A stretch of DNA of 64,000 nt from Brachypterus glaber. Its lineage: Eukaryota; Arthropoda; Insecta; Coleoptera; Kateretidae. Both the position numbers and the translations under genes were made by a program. Positions 1 to 12,295 of this stretch are shown here, one piece after another. The stretch lies in the NCBI GenBank assembly GCA_958510825.1, contig OY294046.1, forward strand, positions 73,045,808 to 73,109,807, written 5' to 3'. The stretch's first letter is position 1. Each line of letters begins with the position of its first letter. Under the pieces are notes generated by a model, which was given only the letters and a program-made list of their open reading frames with translations, searched no databases and had not been told where the DNA came from.

Positions 1-1775
1 AATTAATATATTTTATTAAATAATGCATATGAAATTCTGAATTATATGAGCAATTCAAAATCTTACTATTCCCAAAAAATTTCGCCTGCGGCGCTCAATA
101 TTACATGCTGAGCTTAGTATGTTTCATATTACCCGATCCCCCCGCAAAAGTAAAGCTACGCGTTTGTTGTCGATTTGGAAAAAACTTGTTATTGATACTC
201 TGTAAAGCCGAATAGGTTCCTATCAAAAATCCTGCGGGCGACCCTGTATAAGTATGATATTAGTTATTCTCATAGACAAAGAACATAGATGAGCTGTAAT
301 CTCAAGGTTATATACAAATTTACGAGTCCTCCATTTTGATCGGAAGTTACGTCAGAAATCAGCCGGGAAATTTAAATTAGTGGGTAAAATGTAAATAAAT
401 AAACGACATAACCTTACTTTTTAATGTTTTCTTATGTTATATTAAAACTTACCTAAAAAATATGATACTGCTGTCTGCAGGTAGCAGTCGTTTTATGTTT
501 CTACAACTTTTTATAAAGCACGTCATTGCAAAGACTTTACTAGTTCTTTGAAAAAGCACTATAAAATATACAAAAAACACAGAAAGACTTTAAAAGTTCA
601 AAAACGCTATTATATAGTCTATAATAAAATAAAATGTTCACCCTTCTAGCACAAAACACCAAACGCGTAGAAAAAATAACAGAAAAACCTCGAAAACAAA
701 CTCAAAACATACATAAATTAGGTTATGTTAACCTGTTACACGAATATGTTAGAGGTGTGTGCGAAGAATTATATTTTTATATTTAAATTACTGGTAAAAA
801 TAAATAAATATCTGTGTAGTATAACATATTGATTTAGTTTTTACATATATAACAAACTGTTGCAACAAAACAAGAACAAAAAGAAACTTTTACTGACTAC
901 TGAAGTGAAATGAAAATACACATCTCTAACAAAGAAAATATTCATATCTAACGCAACACAGTGTTACCAACATAAAATATATATATATTTTTTTACTTTA
1001 TGTTGGACAATTGGAATCAAAATGGAGGACGCATTTAGTCGGGACGCAGAAGTATGCGCAGACGGTCAAAAATCAATCTATTTGTTTATTTTGTCTATGG
1101 TTATTCTATAAATTTTTGAGAAAAAAAAAATAGAATTAAAAAATTCAAAGAAATCATTATACTTTGAGATCTCACACTCTGAGACAATAACTATTGGTCA
1201 TGGCATGGTCAGGTATAATAACACTATATTATTTTCAATATTATTCTTCAAGTAATCTTAACTGTCCCATTACTGCTTGATATTCTTAAAAGTACTATTT
1301 ACATTTATTTATCAACATTATATTTTAAATATTTTTAGATATATCCTTAAACGAAACATTAAATTACATTAAGTACTTAGTACTTGTCCATTAACTTAAT
1401 CATACTTTATGACAATGCAGGGTAAAAATTTGAGTTAACTTATTTATAAAAAACCATAGAATAGCTACATAGAATAAATGTAAAGAGTTTAGCGTAGGGT
1501 CGGTATTTCAATCCACGGTTTAAGCTTATCTGATAGATAAAGTGTTGGTTAACGTTTATTCTTGAAAATTAACACTATTGTTATTAAGAAAGTTACCTAT
1601 CTGTCGTTAAAATCAAATGGACAGGACACAGTGAATAGTACCATTTCATCCTTTTTGGGAATCATGTATACATAGTTTTTAGTCTTAGTTTTAAGTCAAA
1701 TTAATGCCAAAAATGAGGGCTTCCCGGACCATAGTGCACTCGGATGAAAGTAAATTATCATCATTAATCGGAATA
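1..1775. other. AT-rich stretch without recognised gene
   Basis: No reading frame of note. Two possible inverted structures are visible. A 15-base word GTCCTCCATTTTGAT near 326-340 recurs inverted at 1016-1030, which could be the ends of an old element of about 700 bp. A short hairpin lies at 967-1006 (stem CCAACATAAA). Neither has a convincing target-site duplication. Confidence 0.4.
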
Positions 1776-2051
1776 AATTCAGTTATGACTCATCAACGTT
1801 GAAAATAAACACAGAAACATAGGCTTACGGAATAATTTTGCCGAATTATGAGGAAAATTTTTATAAAGGTCACTAAATCGAAACATTTGACGACTAATTT
1901 GTTACACACAACAATATTGAATATACATATTAACTATAAATATGTAAATATATCGGTGTTTTTCGAAGAAAATAAAAATGTAAATATTTAAAACCTCGCG
2001 TCAACGATAGAATCGACGCGGCGCCTATGCGAGCACTGGAAATTCGCCGAT
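1776..2051 (+). repeat. Dispersed repeat, short copy (pair with 23119-23516)
   Basis: This segment is closely similar, in the same orientation, to 23119-23516. Both begin near CAGTTATGACTCATC and end near GAAATTCGCCGA. Relative to the later copy this one lacks about 120 bases, and the gap edges fall at a repeated GAAGAAAA word, which suggests a deletion between short direct repeats. The 3' part holds a GC-rich stretch around CGACGCGGCGCC. Class unknown; no terminal inverted repeat seen. Confidence 0.75.
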
Positions 2052-2560
2052 GAATGATTATCATCTAAAAGTACTTTGGGTAAAAATTGATAGAGGCTTT
2101 CAAATGCGTATTGTCATCTTAATTAATAAATGAATTAAATCATCGTATACAAAAGATTTATTCAATGCTACAGTACCTAGTAACTATTCAATGACACTCC
2201 ATCGACACGATATATAAAGCCGTAGCGCTTTAATTTTGCAGTCCCCTTAATCCAAATATTCCCGTAGGAGACCATATTTCATTAAATATGTCGGCTAACA
2301 GGCGTCAAATAATCGTCACACCTAAAAAAATCTAAATTGAACCAGGCTGATTGTTTTGCTATTAAAAGAGCACAGGAAAAAAGCGACAGAGACAGCAAAT
2401 GTTTCAACTAATTTTGAGTTGAGATGCTAGTACATCCAGATTTTTATAAAATTTTAATCAACGTATACATGGAGCCCTACAATTTTTTTTACAGCCTATA
2501 TTAAATCTCCGTTATTATAAAATATAGAAATTTTATTAAAATATTATTAAACTTCACCCC
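2052..2560. other. No gene seen
   Basis: AT-rich sequence without a supported reading frame or clear repeat. Probably host intergenic or decayed repeat. Confidence 0.4.
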
Positions 2561-3190
2561 TGCGGGGGTGGACCCTGTCACCGGTGATGGGGTAAATATT
2601 TTTAAATGCTTTCCATATTTTTAAATGCTTTCAATATTTTCGTCAAAATTGGTATATAGGGGTTTTTGGGGTCATTTTTCACGACAGCTAAATTTCTAAA
2701 ATATTTTTTTTTGTTATTGAAGGGTGGGTAAATGATTGAAGTGGAAAAGGAAGCCATGCGATAAGTCATTTGAAAGCTTATAAAATTCTTTATTTAACTG
2801 TATAAGTATTTATTGATTATTTATTGTTTGTTTCTGATAATATTCAAGTTTAAAAATTTTTACTTTAGTGTTTTTAGGTAAAATTTTGGTTAAAATGGCC
2901 TGTGGAGAAATCTGAGTAGTACCACCATGTGTGTCTTTTTTCAAGGCGTTTACCTATGAGTATAAGTCAAAATGGGCCTAACTTGAGTTACGTCCTTGTT
3001 GCTTGGGAGTGTCGATATTGGTATATTGGGGTTTTTAAGGTCGATAAAACTAAATCTCAAAATTAAATTTTTCCAAATCCACCTCCCGATGGGTAGATTC
3101 CTTGAAAATTGGTATATTAGGGTTCTTAAGGTTGCTGAAAGTGAATCTGAAAATAAAAAAAAACCATTTCACGCGCGGAGGTGAAAATAG
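2561..3190 (+). repeat. Module repeat with GGTATATTGGGGTTTTT core
   Basis: Holds three degenerate copies of a module of about 45 bases: TTGGTATATNGGGGTTTTTG, then GGTC and a GCTGAAAGTGAATCT-like tail. Copies lie near 2648, 3017 and 3108. The block ends with a CACGCGCGGAGGTGAAAA motif that recurs at 49635-49655. The 62-codon frame at 2996-3184 arises only because the repeat is open. Related modules lie at 38380-38420 and 49480-49660. Confidence 0.65.
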
Positions 3191-3714
3191 TAAAGCTCTT
3201 TTACTAAGCAGTGTATTTCTAATGTATTCACAACTATAAACTTTTTAGTTTTTTTTTTCCTGCGATCCTTATTGTGCGAGGGCGCGACCCCATAATAAAA
3301 TAAGAATATTGCGTTCAATTTACTATTAAGTATGTATGAACACTTATGATTATCGAGGGTACTGAAATGATTGAAATGATGATAAGGTTATGTATTTTCC
3401 GTGTTAACAAAATATGCATTAAACACGCAGTCAAATTTATTCAGCCCCTTACTTTACTGAGAATAATTTTTATCTTTTAGCGACCTCGCAGAGAAAAAGT
3501 ATTATTATGGCGAAAAAAAGTGTTTTTCAGATTTTGATGTATTTATCCGTTTTATATTCTAAACATTTTGATTTCCGTATGTCTGTCCGTCCGTCCGTCC
3601 CTCAGTCCGTTGGTCCATCGGTCCATCCATCCTACATACCCAACTTTAAACTAAAGGTTTTTAGGGGATTGCTCAGAGGGGTTTTCTCTACTCTGTCAAA
3701 TACCAGATCACGTC
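3191..3714. other. AT-rich stretch with GTCC-rich microsatellite
   Basis: Contains a tetranucleotide-like tract of GTCTGTCC and GTCC units at about 3583-3640. Such tracts occur at five other places here, inside different repeats. The 78-codon frame at 3507-3743 reads through it and has no family resemblance. Confidence 0.5.
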
Positions 3715-3855
3715 CCCGACGTACCTATCGACGTCAGTTTTAGGTCATATTTGTGACTTTACATACGACACATATCAGACGTCGACAAGACGTCAGTTTT
3801 TGGTCAAATCTTAACGTCATCAAAATTGTACGTCGCTGGGACGTCAATTTAATGA
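3715..3855 (+). repeat. GACGTC-rich repeat fragment
   Basis: Several ACGTC words in about 140 bases. The phrase ACGTCAGTTTTNGGTCA occurs twice. The same GACGTC-rich texture appears inside the TIR element at 6608-7122, so this is probably a piece of a related nonautonomous DNA transposon. No termini identified. Confidence 0.45.
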
Positions 3856-3968
3856 TGAGGCTACATACAAATAATAAGAATAAATGAGCTAGTAGTGAAA
3901 AAAATATATATAAACCACATAAGTGAAGACTTTTATAGCCTCGCACTCTTAAATCCACTCGGCTATAA

Positions 3969-4545
3969 AATAGTATAACTAGTATGGAATAGACAATATT
4001 CCGCGCGAGCGGAAAGTTAGTCATACGAGCCCACGGGCAAGTATGACGGTCCCGCGAGCGCGGAATGACTATTCCATACGTGTTGTAGACTATACTTTTT
4101 CTTCGACTGCAAATATGAAACACTGTATGGCTTTAAACTGCGGACAAGATTAAAAACAATGTTTTTTGTGACTTGACATTGTAAATGCAACAAAGCACAT
4201 ATTTTTAAATAAAGTAATTAATGTTGTTTAATAATTTTATAAAATCAGTACTTAAAAAAGATTTTTATTTAATTTTAGCAAATATTTACAAATTATAATG
4301 CAAAAATTGAAGGTTATGTCAGATTCAGGTCAGATATCAGGTTTCAATATTTAACAATAGATGGAGCAGTTTTATTTTTTTGAACTAAATTGATAAAAAA
4401 CTGGTCAAATATTAAGTAAAACTAATAAACTTTATGTAATTTTAACGCAAAACTTTAAATTGCATTATCTAGAGCTAGAATGGATTCATTCTGTGTTTGA
4501 AAAGTGTGTGTGTTTGCTTACATTCTAAAGCAGTCGTAGAAAAAA
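3969..4545 (+). repeat. Hairpin-ended repeat family A, copy 1
   Basis: Begins AATAGTATAACTAG, then a hairpin of about 100 bases. One arm runs from GTATGGAATAG through CCGCGCGAGCGG. The other runs back through CCGCGAGCGCGG to CTATTCCATAC. The body is AT-rich and ends AAAGCAGTCGTAGAAAA. Compared with the copies at 20841, 33643 and 36471 it lacks about 140 bases near its 3' end. No coding capacity. Class unassigned; a nonautonomous rolling-circle (Helitron/Helentron-like) element is one possibility, because of the single hairpin end and lack of TIRs. Confidence 0.75.
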
Positions 4546-5304
4546 TGTCTTCTCTACCTTGGTATATAATTACTATTTTTACTTTTTCTTGAGTAAAGAA
4601 TCTTCTTTAGTTCCAACATTTGTGGAGATTAATTCAATCTAATAGTTCAATTTAAATCCAATTCATAATTTATACTACCCGGAAGGGTAAATAAGTGAGC
4701 GCGATGACAGGTTTAAATGATTTATTTTCGGTATTAAATTTTGACAATTCATACACAGGCGACTAGAAAGCACAGTTAGAATGAACATCATATGGTAAAT
4801 GTACACACAATGCGCCGTTAGAAGGGTCGCGAATATTATATTGAACAGGGATTCTATTCCCTCACCATTTGAACAATTCAATTGTTCCTTGTTAACCCTA
4901 CACCAGACGACCAGATGATTTTTAGCCTCTGTGTAACTCTAAACTTTCCAATGGGATTGATCTGGTCGCATACTTTTACCATACTCGCTATCCATATACA
5001 CAATTCATGCATATTTGATATATTTACGTGACAAATTAAACCTCCCCCATTTGGATAAAATTTTGGAACGATATTGTTTAACTTACCCTTGACTGACTTT
5101 CTATAAGTGTATATGGGGTTGATTTTCAAGGATTTTATAAAATTATATGTTTACTTTGGGTAATTTGGTAATTTCAGTTTTCATGCTTGTCATTGTAACA
5201 ATTTCTAAAAAGATCTATAGATATGAAAAAAATTTACGATTCTTGTGTAAGTACCTTGTTTCCAAATAACTTCAGCAAAGATGTTGTTTCTAGCCACAAA
5301 ACTA
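4546..5304. other. No gene seen
   Basis: Short frames on the minus strand (4675-4881, 4878-5129) are open, but their peptides show no domain or codon pattern I recognise. Confidence 0.35.
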
Positions 5305-5794
5305 TTTTCTATTTTGCATGTTCTTATAGGCCCATAAGAGGTCTGTACTTTTTGTTCTTTTGGGTTGGCAACAGACCTGACCTAACGCTGGACGTTTTCC
5401 GTGCAAATGTCAATATCGCTTTAAAGTTGAATTTTCTACAAAATTTTGTGTTTAGGTTATTTTTACCATGTTAAAATTGTGGCTTGGTTAATTGCAGTAA
5501 AAAAGAGAAGAGTTGACTATAAAATATATCAAAATATCATTTGTTCTTAGAATTTTAAACATAGTGTAAACTGTAATGCCAATCAAAAACAAAAATCCCT
5601 AAATCAGTCATCAATTTAAATGTAAGTTTTTTTAAATTTTAAAGCAAAATAGAAAAAATTGTATAAAGCTCTCGTTTCGTAACACGTTTTTAGTTCACTA
5701 GTACTTTAGAAAACTCGCCGCAAGCGGCTCGTTTTCTAAACTTGTACTCGTGCGCTAAAAACGTATGTTATGAAACTAGTACTTTAATATACTA
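5305..5794 (+). repeat. Hairpin-ended repeat family B, copy 1
   Basis: Starts near TTTCTATTTTGC, has the phrase CTTATAGGCCCATAAGAGG, and ends with a stem-loop of about 115 bases whose tip is CGCCGCAAGCGGC. It terminates ATGAAACTAGTACTTTAATATACTA. Read from the hairpin side, that end matches AATAGTATATT of families A and D. Five further copies lie at 18616, 20071, 29258, 29701 and 47231 (minus). The 83-codon frame at 5223-5474 is a by-product of this repeat. Confidence 0.8.
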
Positions 5795-6220
5795 ATTTCA
5801 GACGGCCATGCTCAACACATGCACATGAACTAAAAGTAAAACAAAAGACATATCCTTAAAAAAACTCCTTCATAATAGCAAAAACAATTAGAAACTATTC
5901 TTATTCTCATTTTTAGTGCATTATTTTTATCACGCGCCTTGACCAAAACTACTTCCTCGACCAGCAAAGACTTTTTTTCGAGAACAAAAAAAATTAAAAA
6001 TGATACTTTTTTCATTTTTAAAAAATGTTTTTCCCCCATAACCTTTTTGTTTTTTGGGGGGAAAACTTTCAAAATTGGTAGAATTGATTCTTATTTATTA
6101 AATAGTATTTTTTTCTGAAAAAGATACGTTTAACGATTGATAATCAGAATTTTCTATCAGCTTTTTTTCATTTTTTTTTAAGTTTAACCACCCATAATTT
6201 TTTTGTTTTTGGGGGGATTA
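5795..6220. other. AT-rich stretch, low complexity
   Basis: Contains T- and A-rich runs and two CCCCCCAAAAA-like words near 6050 and 6212. The minus frame at 5830-6072 is lysine/phenylalanine rich because of base composition. Confidence 0.35.
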
Positions 6221-6301
6221 CTTTTAAAAACAATAGGGTTCTTCCCCCCATAGAACTTATTTTTTTATGAAAATTTTAAGTCGATCGGATTATTCGTTCT
6301 T

Positions 6302-6340
<39 letters not shown>

Positions 6341-6420
6341 TGTGTCTACAAAGATCGTGAAATCGGACGGACGGACAGACGGACATAAATAAATTTCCTA
6401 TTTTTTCATGAAACAAATTT
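6221..6420 (-). repeat. Repeat family J, minus copy, with poly(T)34 and GTCC tract
   Basis: On the minus strand this reads GTCTGTCCGTCCGTCC, then a homopolymer, then AAGAACGAATAATCCGATCG and an ACTTAAAATTTTCA-like tail. The same order is found on the plus strand at 46660-46810. The T run at 6305-6338 is 34 bases, so its length is likely variable and assembly-sensitive. Confidence 0.6.
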
Positions 6421-6480
6421 GTATTCAAGATTTTTTGTCTAGAACGTTTTTTGTGGATTTTGTAAAACTCGAAACTAGCG

Positions 6481-6527
6481 TGTAATACTATTTTAGCGCA
6501 GGCGCTGTGAATTGTATAATAACTATT
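6481..6527. repeat. Palindrome with GC tip
   Basis: Stem TAATACTATT with tip AGCGCAGGCGCT. Read from the minus strand it starts AATAGTTATTA, the same word that starts the hairpin ends of families C and L. May be a solo hairpin end of a lost element. Confidence 0.4.
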
Positions 6528-6607
6528 AAGCATATTGAGCTTCTTGTTTAAAATCTATCTTAAGGTCATTGAAAAAAACTACCAATATGTTTAATTTGGT
6601 TTCAATA

Positions 6608-7122
6608 CCCAGACAGCACAAAGATCTTAAAGATGTCGTAGCTCGTCATTCAAGACGTCGGTTTTCGCCGTATATGTATCTTAAAGACGTCTTAACGACG
6701 TCTTATGTTACAAAAGGTAAAATATCTAAGACATCTTTTGTAAGACGCTTTACTGACGCCTTGCACAGGCGACTTTACAATATAATACCCCTCTACCATT
6801 TACGTTGCTAGGTACGGTCGTATTGATATAAAAAACGTAATAAGAGTTAGAATGAGAGGTAATTTGTTTGTCAAAAAAAGATCTTTAAAAAAATGGTAAT
6901 TTGTTTTAATAGTTGACTGTGCTTAATTTATTTTTAGTGTTGAGTATCGAAGTTAAGGCGTCTTGTACCGTTATTTAAAAGACATCTTATATGCATCATA
7001 ATCAGATATCTTTTAAACATCCCTAAAAAGAAGTCCATAAGATATCCTTTTTATGTCTTTAGGCGTCCAGACATAATTAAGATCTAAAAAAGACGTCTTT
7101 AAAATATCATGTGCTATCTGGG
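6608..7122. mobile_element. Nonautonomous TIR element with GACGTC subterminal repeats
   Basis: The left end CCCAGACAGCACAAAGATC and the right end, ending GTGCTATCTGGG, are inverted relatives. TA lies outside each end (6606-6607 and 7123-7124), giving a 515-bp element with a TA duplication. GACGTC-like words recur inside both halves, as expected of multiple transposase-binding sites. The 80-codon frame at 6569-6811 is accidental. Superfamily not assigned. Confidence 0.7.
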
Positions 7123-7124
7123 TA

Positions 7125-7651
7125 GGCAATAGAACTATGTAAATGTAAGTTTTTGTTAGTATAAGGACATTATAAACGTGTATTTTGAATTAGTTTAACA
7201 GAAATGTAAATCAGAGCGATAAGATTAAAGTTAGGCGAGTGGAGAAAGTGTTTGCGATAAGGACAATTCGAAAATCCTATTTAGTGCCATAATTAAACGA
7301 AAATTAGATTACACAATGCGAAATATGCAGGAAAGAGCGCCGTTCGCAGGAAATTATGATAATGGAAAGTATGAAAGGAGATCTTAGCAAGAGATTGTAT
7401 GAAGAATCCCGAAACGTAATCCTATTTGATGGCGTTTATTTGTCAAGTTTTCTGGTCGTGAGGAAAGGAAGGCTTCTCAATCTTTTTCTATCACATATGA
7501 AGACAACACAAGAATAACGATCCAAATAGGCTTAATGGGATAGTTTCTTGACGACAAAGACCGTCAAAATTAGGTCTACAATGATATCTCTTTCTAACAG
7601 TTTAGCCAATGTAAGGAAGAAAAAGTAATCAGAGTAGCCAATATAACCAAT
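7125..7651. other. Single-copy-looking stretch, no gene seen
   Basis: Moderate base composition and no repeat partner in the window. No frame is convincing. May be host intergenic or regulatory DNA. Confidence 0.35.
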
Positions 7652-7730
7652 AATAGTTATTTATATACCAAGGGACTAAACTGGCTGTTTTAGTCCCGCT
7701 GCATTAGTTTAGTCCTGAGGTATATACACT
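7652..7730 (+). repeat. Hairpin end L (AATAGTTATTTATATACC)
   Basis: AATAGTTATTTATATACC is followed by a nested hairpin. GGGACTAAAC and GTTTTAGTCCC form an inner stem, and TATATACC and GGTATATA an outer one. The opening word matches family C (AATAGTTATTTATGGTAC) apart from a few bases, but the stem sequence is different. Only this one copy seen. Confidence 0.5.
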
Positions 7731-7876
7731 ATTTTTTGCAGGACCAAACATAATTTAGGTAGGTAGATAAAATTAAAATTAAAAACCACGCGTCTAAAAT
7801 CGCTTGTTGTGTTGCATTCAGATTACAGACAAACTGTCATTTATGGTTCTTTTTGTTTTTACTACTAATGCCATCT

Positions 7877-8576
7877 GTTCGGGTTTTTAGACTCAACCAA
7901 CATTAAGGTAAGGCCACTATTGCATTACGAACGAGATCTGATCGTTATTTAATAGTCAAAATACCAATAATTATGCTCTGGAATAGTTAAATAAACGTTT
8001 TTTACTGTTCTTGGAGTAATTACCTTTAAAAATGAAGAATAACTAATGCGTAAACATTGTTCAAGTACCTAAATGGATTTTAATTCCTATGATCTCAAAG
8101 TTTAAGGTAAGTTGTAATTATTTTTTATTAATAAAGCAAAATGTACAAAATTGGAACATAACGCTCCTGCATTTGTGCAGAAAATGATTTGTTTTGGGGC
8201 GAACAAATAACTTTCTCGATAAAACAAATTTTGGCTTTTTTAAGAATCTTTCTAAAAATATCTTTATAAAAAAAAACTTGCCTTGTTAGCTTTTTTAAGA
8301 ATAAAATTGTAATTTTTAATTATGCAGTTGGCTTTTTCAACAGCCCCAATAATATGTTTGACTGGTAGCCTATACCTGTGGGCCACTCTTCCACTAATAA
8401 AAGCGATAATTTTAATAATGCAATAGTGCTTTAAATGCTTGTACCGTGCCAAAAAGAAAAACCTCTGTTATAAGGGTGGTATGTAATGAAAGATGTAGAT
8501 GTCCTTATTACATTTATAAAAAAAACGCAAATCTCAAAAAAACACATATGGGCCACTCATGCACTATACGCCTCAA
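7877..8576 (+). repeat. Repeat family I, copy 1
   Basis: Near-identical in order to 42089-43097, from TTTTTAGACTCAACCAACA to ACTATACGCCTCAA. Recurring GGGCCACTNTTGCACTA-like words occur in both copies. This copy lacks a segment of about 120 bases near its start and one of about 140 bases near 8350 that are present in copy 2. No ORF; class unknown. Confidence 0.75.
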
Positions 8577-9103
8577 TTGATGATATGTTTTAGGAACCTT
8601 CCTGGAAGGTTGGTGTGCTAACCGGGTATTATTTGGACTAATCTGTTTTATTCAGTCTCTAAGCATCGTTTTTCCCGTGCTGTCTTAATATTTTAATATG
8701 TAAGAGGAATTCCAATTCTGAAAGCTATCTCACATATCAAAGGAAGTAATATTTAGTGAATGGCCAGGGTTGAAGGAAACCGTTGTCCACGCTGGCACAC
8801 GTAAGGGTCAGCCCTGGAAATATCTATTTACGAAGTATGCTTTAAAATGCCGACCAGTCTATTCTCCAGAGGATGACTCCCTCCGAATAATGGCCAAATT
8901 GATTGCACACACGACACACAATCACTGAAAATACATACATTTATACATATGTAATACAGTTTCTGATTGTATACAAGGGAAGATTCATGTTTCTGTTCCT
9001 GCCTATAAAGATCTTTAATATGTTAAATTAAAATTTGAAGTTGTGACGGTACAGAGATCAGTGAAAATTAAAAAGTCCACAAGTCTATTATTTTGTAACA
9101 ATA
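8577..9103. other. Single-copy-looking stretch with higher GC
   Basis: From about 8640 to 8950 the sequence is less AT-rich and has no partner in the window. I see no reading frame or splice signals that support an exon. Candidate host noncoding sequence. Confidence 0.35.
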
Positions 9104-10793
9104 ACTAGATGAAACGTTGCAAGCACCCTGTCAAAACATCGGCACTATTGTACACTAGAGCCATCTAGTTTGCAAATTTCAAACTAGGTGTTTTGTTTGA
9201 TTTTAAATTCTGTATCTTTAAAACATTATATTCTAGCAAAAAACTGTATATAAGATTTTTTATACGGCTTAAAAAGAGCTTTTATATAAAATATAATTTT
9301 TTGAAATCGGGTTATAAATATGTGAGATATGCTAAAAAAACGCCAATATCCCGAAAACATTGCGTTTTAGGAAAACGTTTTTAATAACATTTTTTGACAA
9401 ATTTAAAATTATCTTTTATATAAGTGCTAAATTAACCAAATACAATAATAATTGCCTTAATTATAAACAAAAAACGTTAAAAATAGGAGTTTAACCCTAT
9501 TTTTACCCCCTTACCCCCAATCGTTTACCCCCAAAATCTAATCAGCTCTTCGGAATACGATAAGAAACAATATGCAAAAAACCGCAAGTCGATATCTCAT
9601 GTAGAAATGGAGTTAGGGAGTTTACACCCATACAGACAGACAGACAGACGGACGCAAAAATTTTTTTTACTGATTTCGACTCTTATGGTCTAAAACGTCG
9701 AGAAATGTGAAAAAACGTGGTCAAAGATTTTGACTTTTCGGCGAAGATTTCAATACATCTCTTAGTAGCACTAAGTGCCGATGTAAAAACTAATTGTTTA
9801 AAGTTATTAAATAAATGCAGAATCATAGGTAATGTGTTGCCATGCAGAGACAAATAAAATTTACGAGATTTAACATAAAAGTCCAAACTATTTGATATGA
9901 ATATTACACCTAAATTACATCTAATATTCATATAAAATTGTAAAATTACATGCAAAATCTCGTAAATTTTACTTGCCTTACCTGCCATGGCAACACATTA
10001 CCTATGTCCAAACTATAGATAACATTAATAGAAACAAAAATACAAATAAAAACTGACATAATAAAAGTAAATATTCAAAAAATATATAAATTATGTTTTA
10101 TACGTTTGGTGGGTAATTTCTATTTTGACAGTACAACACAAATTCACTAGTGGTGTAAAAGACATTATCGGTTAACATTTTTTTTAGTTACATCTGCACT
10201 TAGTACTACTAAGAGTGCCGATGTATTGAAATCATCGCCGCAAAGTCAAAATATTTGACACGTTTTTTTCATATTTCTCGACGTTTTAGACCATTCTGAG
10301 TCGAAATCAGTGAAAAAAAATCGGGGGTAAGGGGGGTAGGAATGGGGTAAAACTCCTATTTTTAGCGTTTTTTTGGTTATAATTAAGTTAATTATTATTG
10401 TATATTATTTTTTAAGCACATATTTGAAACATATTTTAAAACGGCTTAAAAAATGTTATAAACAATTTTTTCCTAAAATACATTGTTTTCGAGATATTTG
10501 CATTTAAAGCAGTAAAATGTTTTTTAGCATAACTTGCTTAATTATAACATGATTTCAAAAAGTAATAAGTAAAGTTCAAATAAAAGCTCTTTTTAAGCCC
10601 TATAAAAAATGTTATATACAGTTTTTTGCTAGATTATAACGTTTTGGAGATACAGACTTCCAAAGTTTAATAAATTATGAAACACGCAGTTGGATTACTA
10701 GTTGCCTATTCGCACAACTTCATATTTCATAACGTTTCAAATTAGTACCTAGTGCCTATGTTTTGACAAGGTGCTTGCAACGTTTCATCTAGT
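9104..10793. mobile_element. Inverted pair of repeat family F units (foldback)
   Basis: The left arm starts ACTAGATGAAACGTTGC at 9104 and runs to about 9789. The right arm, about 10190-10793, is its inverted relative and ends GCAACGTTTCATCTAGT. Each unit ends inward at a hairpin based on CGGCACTTAGTGC...AGTGCCG. The left arm holds a CAGACAGACAGACGGACG tract. The central 400 bases contain a nested palindrome at 9824-10006. A solo unit lies at 27872-28543. No clear target duplication outside the outer ends. Confidence 0.7.
9824..10006. mobile_element. Nested 183-bp palindromic MITE
   Basis: The two ends CATAGGTAATGTGTTGCCAT and its exact inverse form a perfect 21-base terminal inverted repeat. 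Weaker pairing extends inward (TTTACGAGATTT and AAATCTCGTAAA). It sits between the two F arms, so it inserted into, or was trapped in, the spacer. No ORF; superfamily unknown. Confidence 0.65.
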
Positions 10794-11523
10794 TTAGTCT
10801 TAAAAGTGCATTTTTAATCGTTGCCGGTAACATATTGAACAATAAAATGCCAGAGTGAATTGGAGACTTTTTATGCATTTTCAGAGAATGACTTAGTGTC
10901 TTTGGATTGTCTCGGAATCTCGTGGTATACTCATGCTGATCCCCAATACGAGATATTACAATTTGATGTGTATATATGTATGTGAGTAGCTTAAACAAAT
11001 AAATTGAGGGTACAGTTAAAATCTTACTATTAAAAAAAAAATTTACAAGAATCTATATAACCTGAGTTAAAAATTAGTCTTATAATTCTCTTTTGAATTA
11101 CAAATACTCTGGAAATATCGGAACTTTAATCTACCCTCGTATACGTTCATTCATACGACCCCAAAAACTGACCCTTATCGAAAAATTATACAGATTGAAT
11201 TCTTAAGTATGAGCCGTTTAAGTACTTTATGAAACACTCGCTTTTTTGTGCGATTCGGGGGAAATATTGAAAACGTAACATATGGACAACTTGTTTACGG
11301 TTATCTGAATGTATAATTTAATTTACTTTGATTTTTCTTTATGCCTTTATGCTACATACCACATTTCAATAATAAAAGACACATGTTTTATTCAAAATAG
11401 GAATAACTTTAAAAATAAATGGACAACTGTTTGAAGTAACTGAAATAAAATAATTAAACACGAAAAATACTGGGTATAGTATTAAATTACTTGCATTTTT
11501 TTAATTGTAGATTTAAAATTATA
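10794..11523. other. No gene seen
   Basis: AT-rich, no repeat partner recognised. The minus frame at 10789-10998 is a chance frame overlapping the F terminus. Confidence 0.35.
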
Positions 11524-12295
11524 CACTCAGAAAATTTTATTGTATTTTTAATACTGAATGTTATTTGTTAATACATATTTTTGATTTATATCACCACCAT
11601 TGGTATTTAATACTTGACTTGTGATATTAATAACTGCAATTTGTGTATTGTATACAAAATGTTGTCATACTGACATAAAGACCGTGCTGGTACATTTGGA
11701 TCCCCACGCAACATGTGTTTATTAATACTGTAACATTTGGTAAATTCATATCACAGTTATAGTTTGGTATACTTTAACTTGTAGTGTGTTATTGATCTAG
11801 TTTAAAGTATGTTACAGTATTTAGTAAAATAACAATCGGTAAACAATACCAAAATTTTGATTAGTAATAATACATAGAAAAGTAAAAAAAGATCGATTAT
11901 TTTATCAGTGTGTGATTGTGTGTGGTTCTAATCTTTATATTATTACTAATCAAAATTTTGGTATTATTGTTAATTTTTTTGAATACTGTAACATACTTTA
12001 AACTAGATCAGTAATACTACTTAACAACAACTCAAAGTGAACCATACTATAAGTGTGATATGCTTTACCAAATGTTACCATAACATGCTAGTATTAATAA
12101 ACACATGTTGCGTGGGGATTCAAATGTACCAGCACGTTCACTATGTTAATATAACAACATTTTGTATACAATACACACATTGTAGTATTTAATATCACAA
12201 GTAAAGTATTAAATACCAATGGTGGCGATATGAATAACAAATATGTATTTACAAATAAAATTTAGTATTAAAATTACAATTACATTTTCTGAGTG
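11524..12295. mobile_element. Foldback MITE, TA duplication, CACTCAGAAAAT ends
   Basis: A 772-bp inverted structure with arms of about 370 bases. The left arm starts CACTCAGAAAATTTTAT and the right arm ends ATTTTCTGAGTG. TA flanks both sides (11522-11523, 12296-12297). The arms pair through GATCTAGTTTAAAGTATG and the rest with moderate mismatch, leaving a spacer of about 30 bases near 11880-11940. The long arms could give a double-stranded transcript. TA duplication and CAC termini resemble the elements at 13491 and 45692. Confidence 0.75.

Noticed and set aside
5223..5474. 83-codon frame, also seen at 18542-18781
   Set aside because: Both lie in repeat family B; the shared peptide simply reflects the DNA repeat, with no coding signature.
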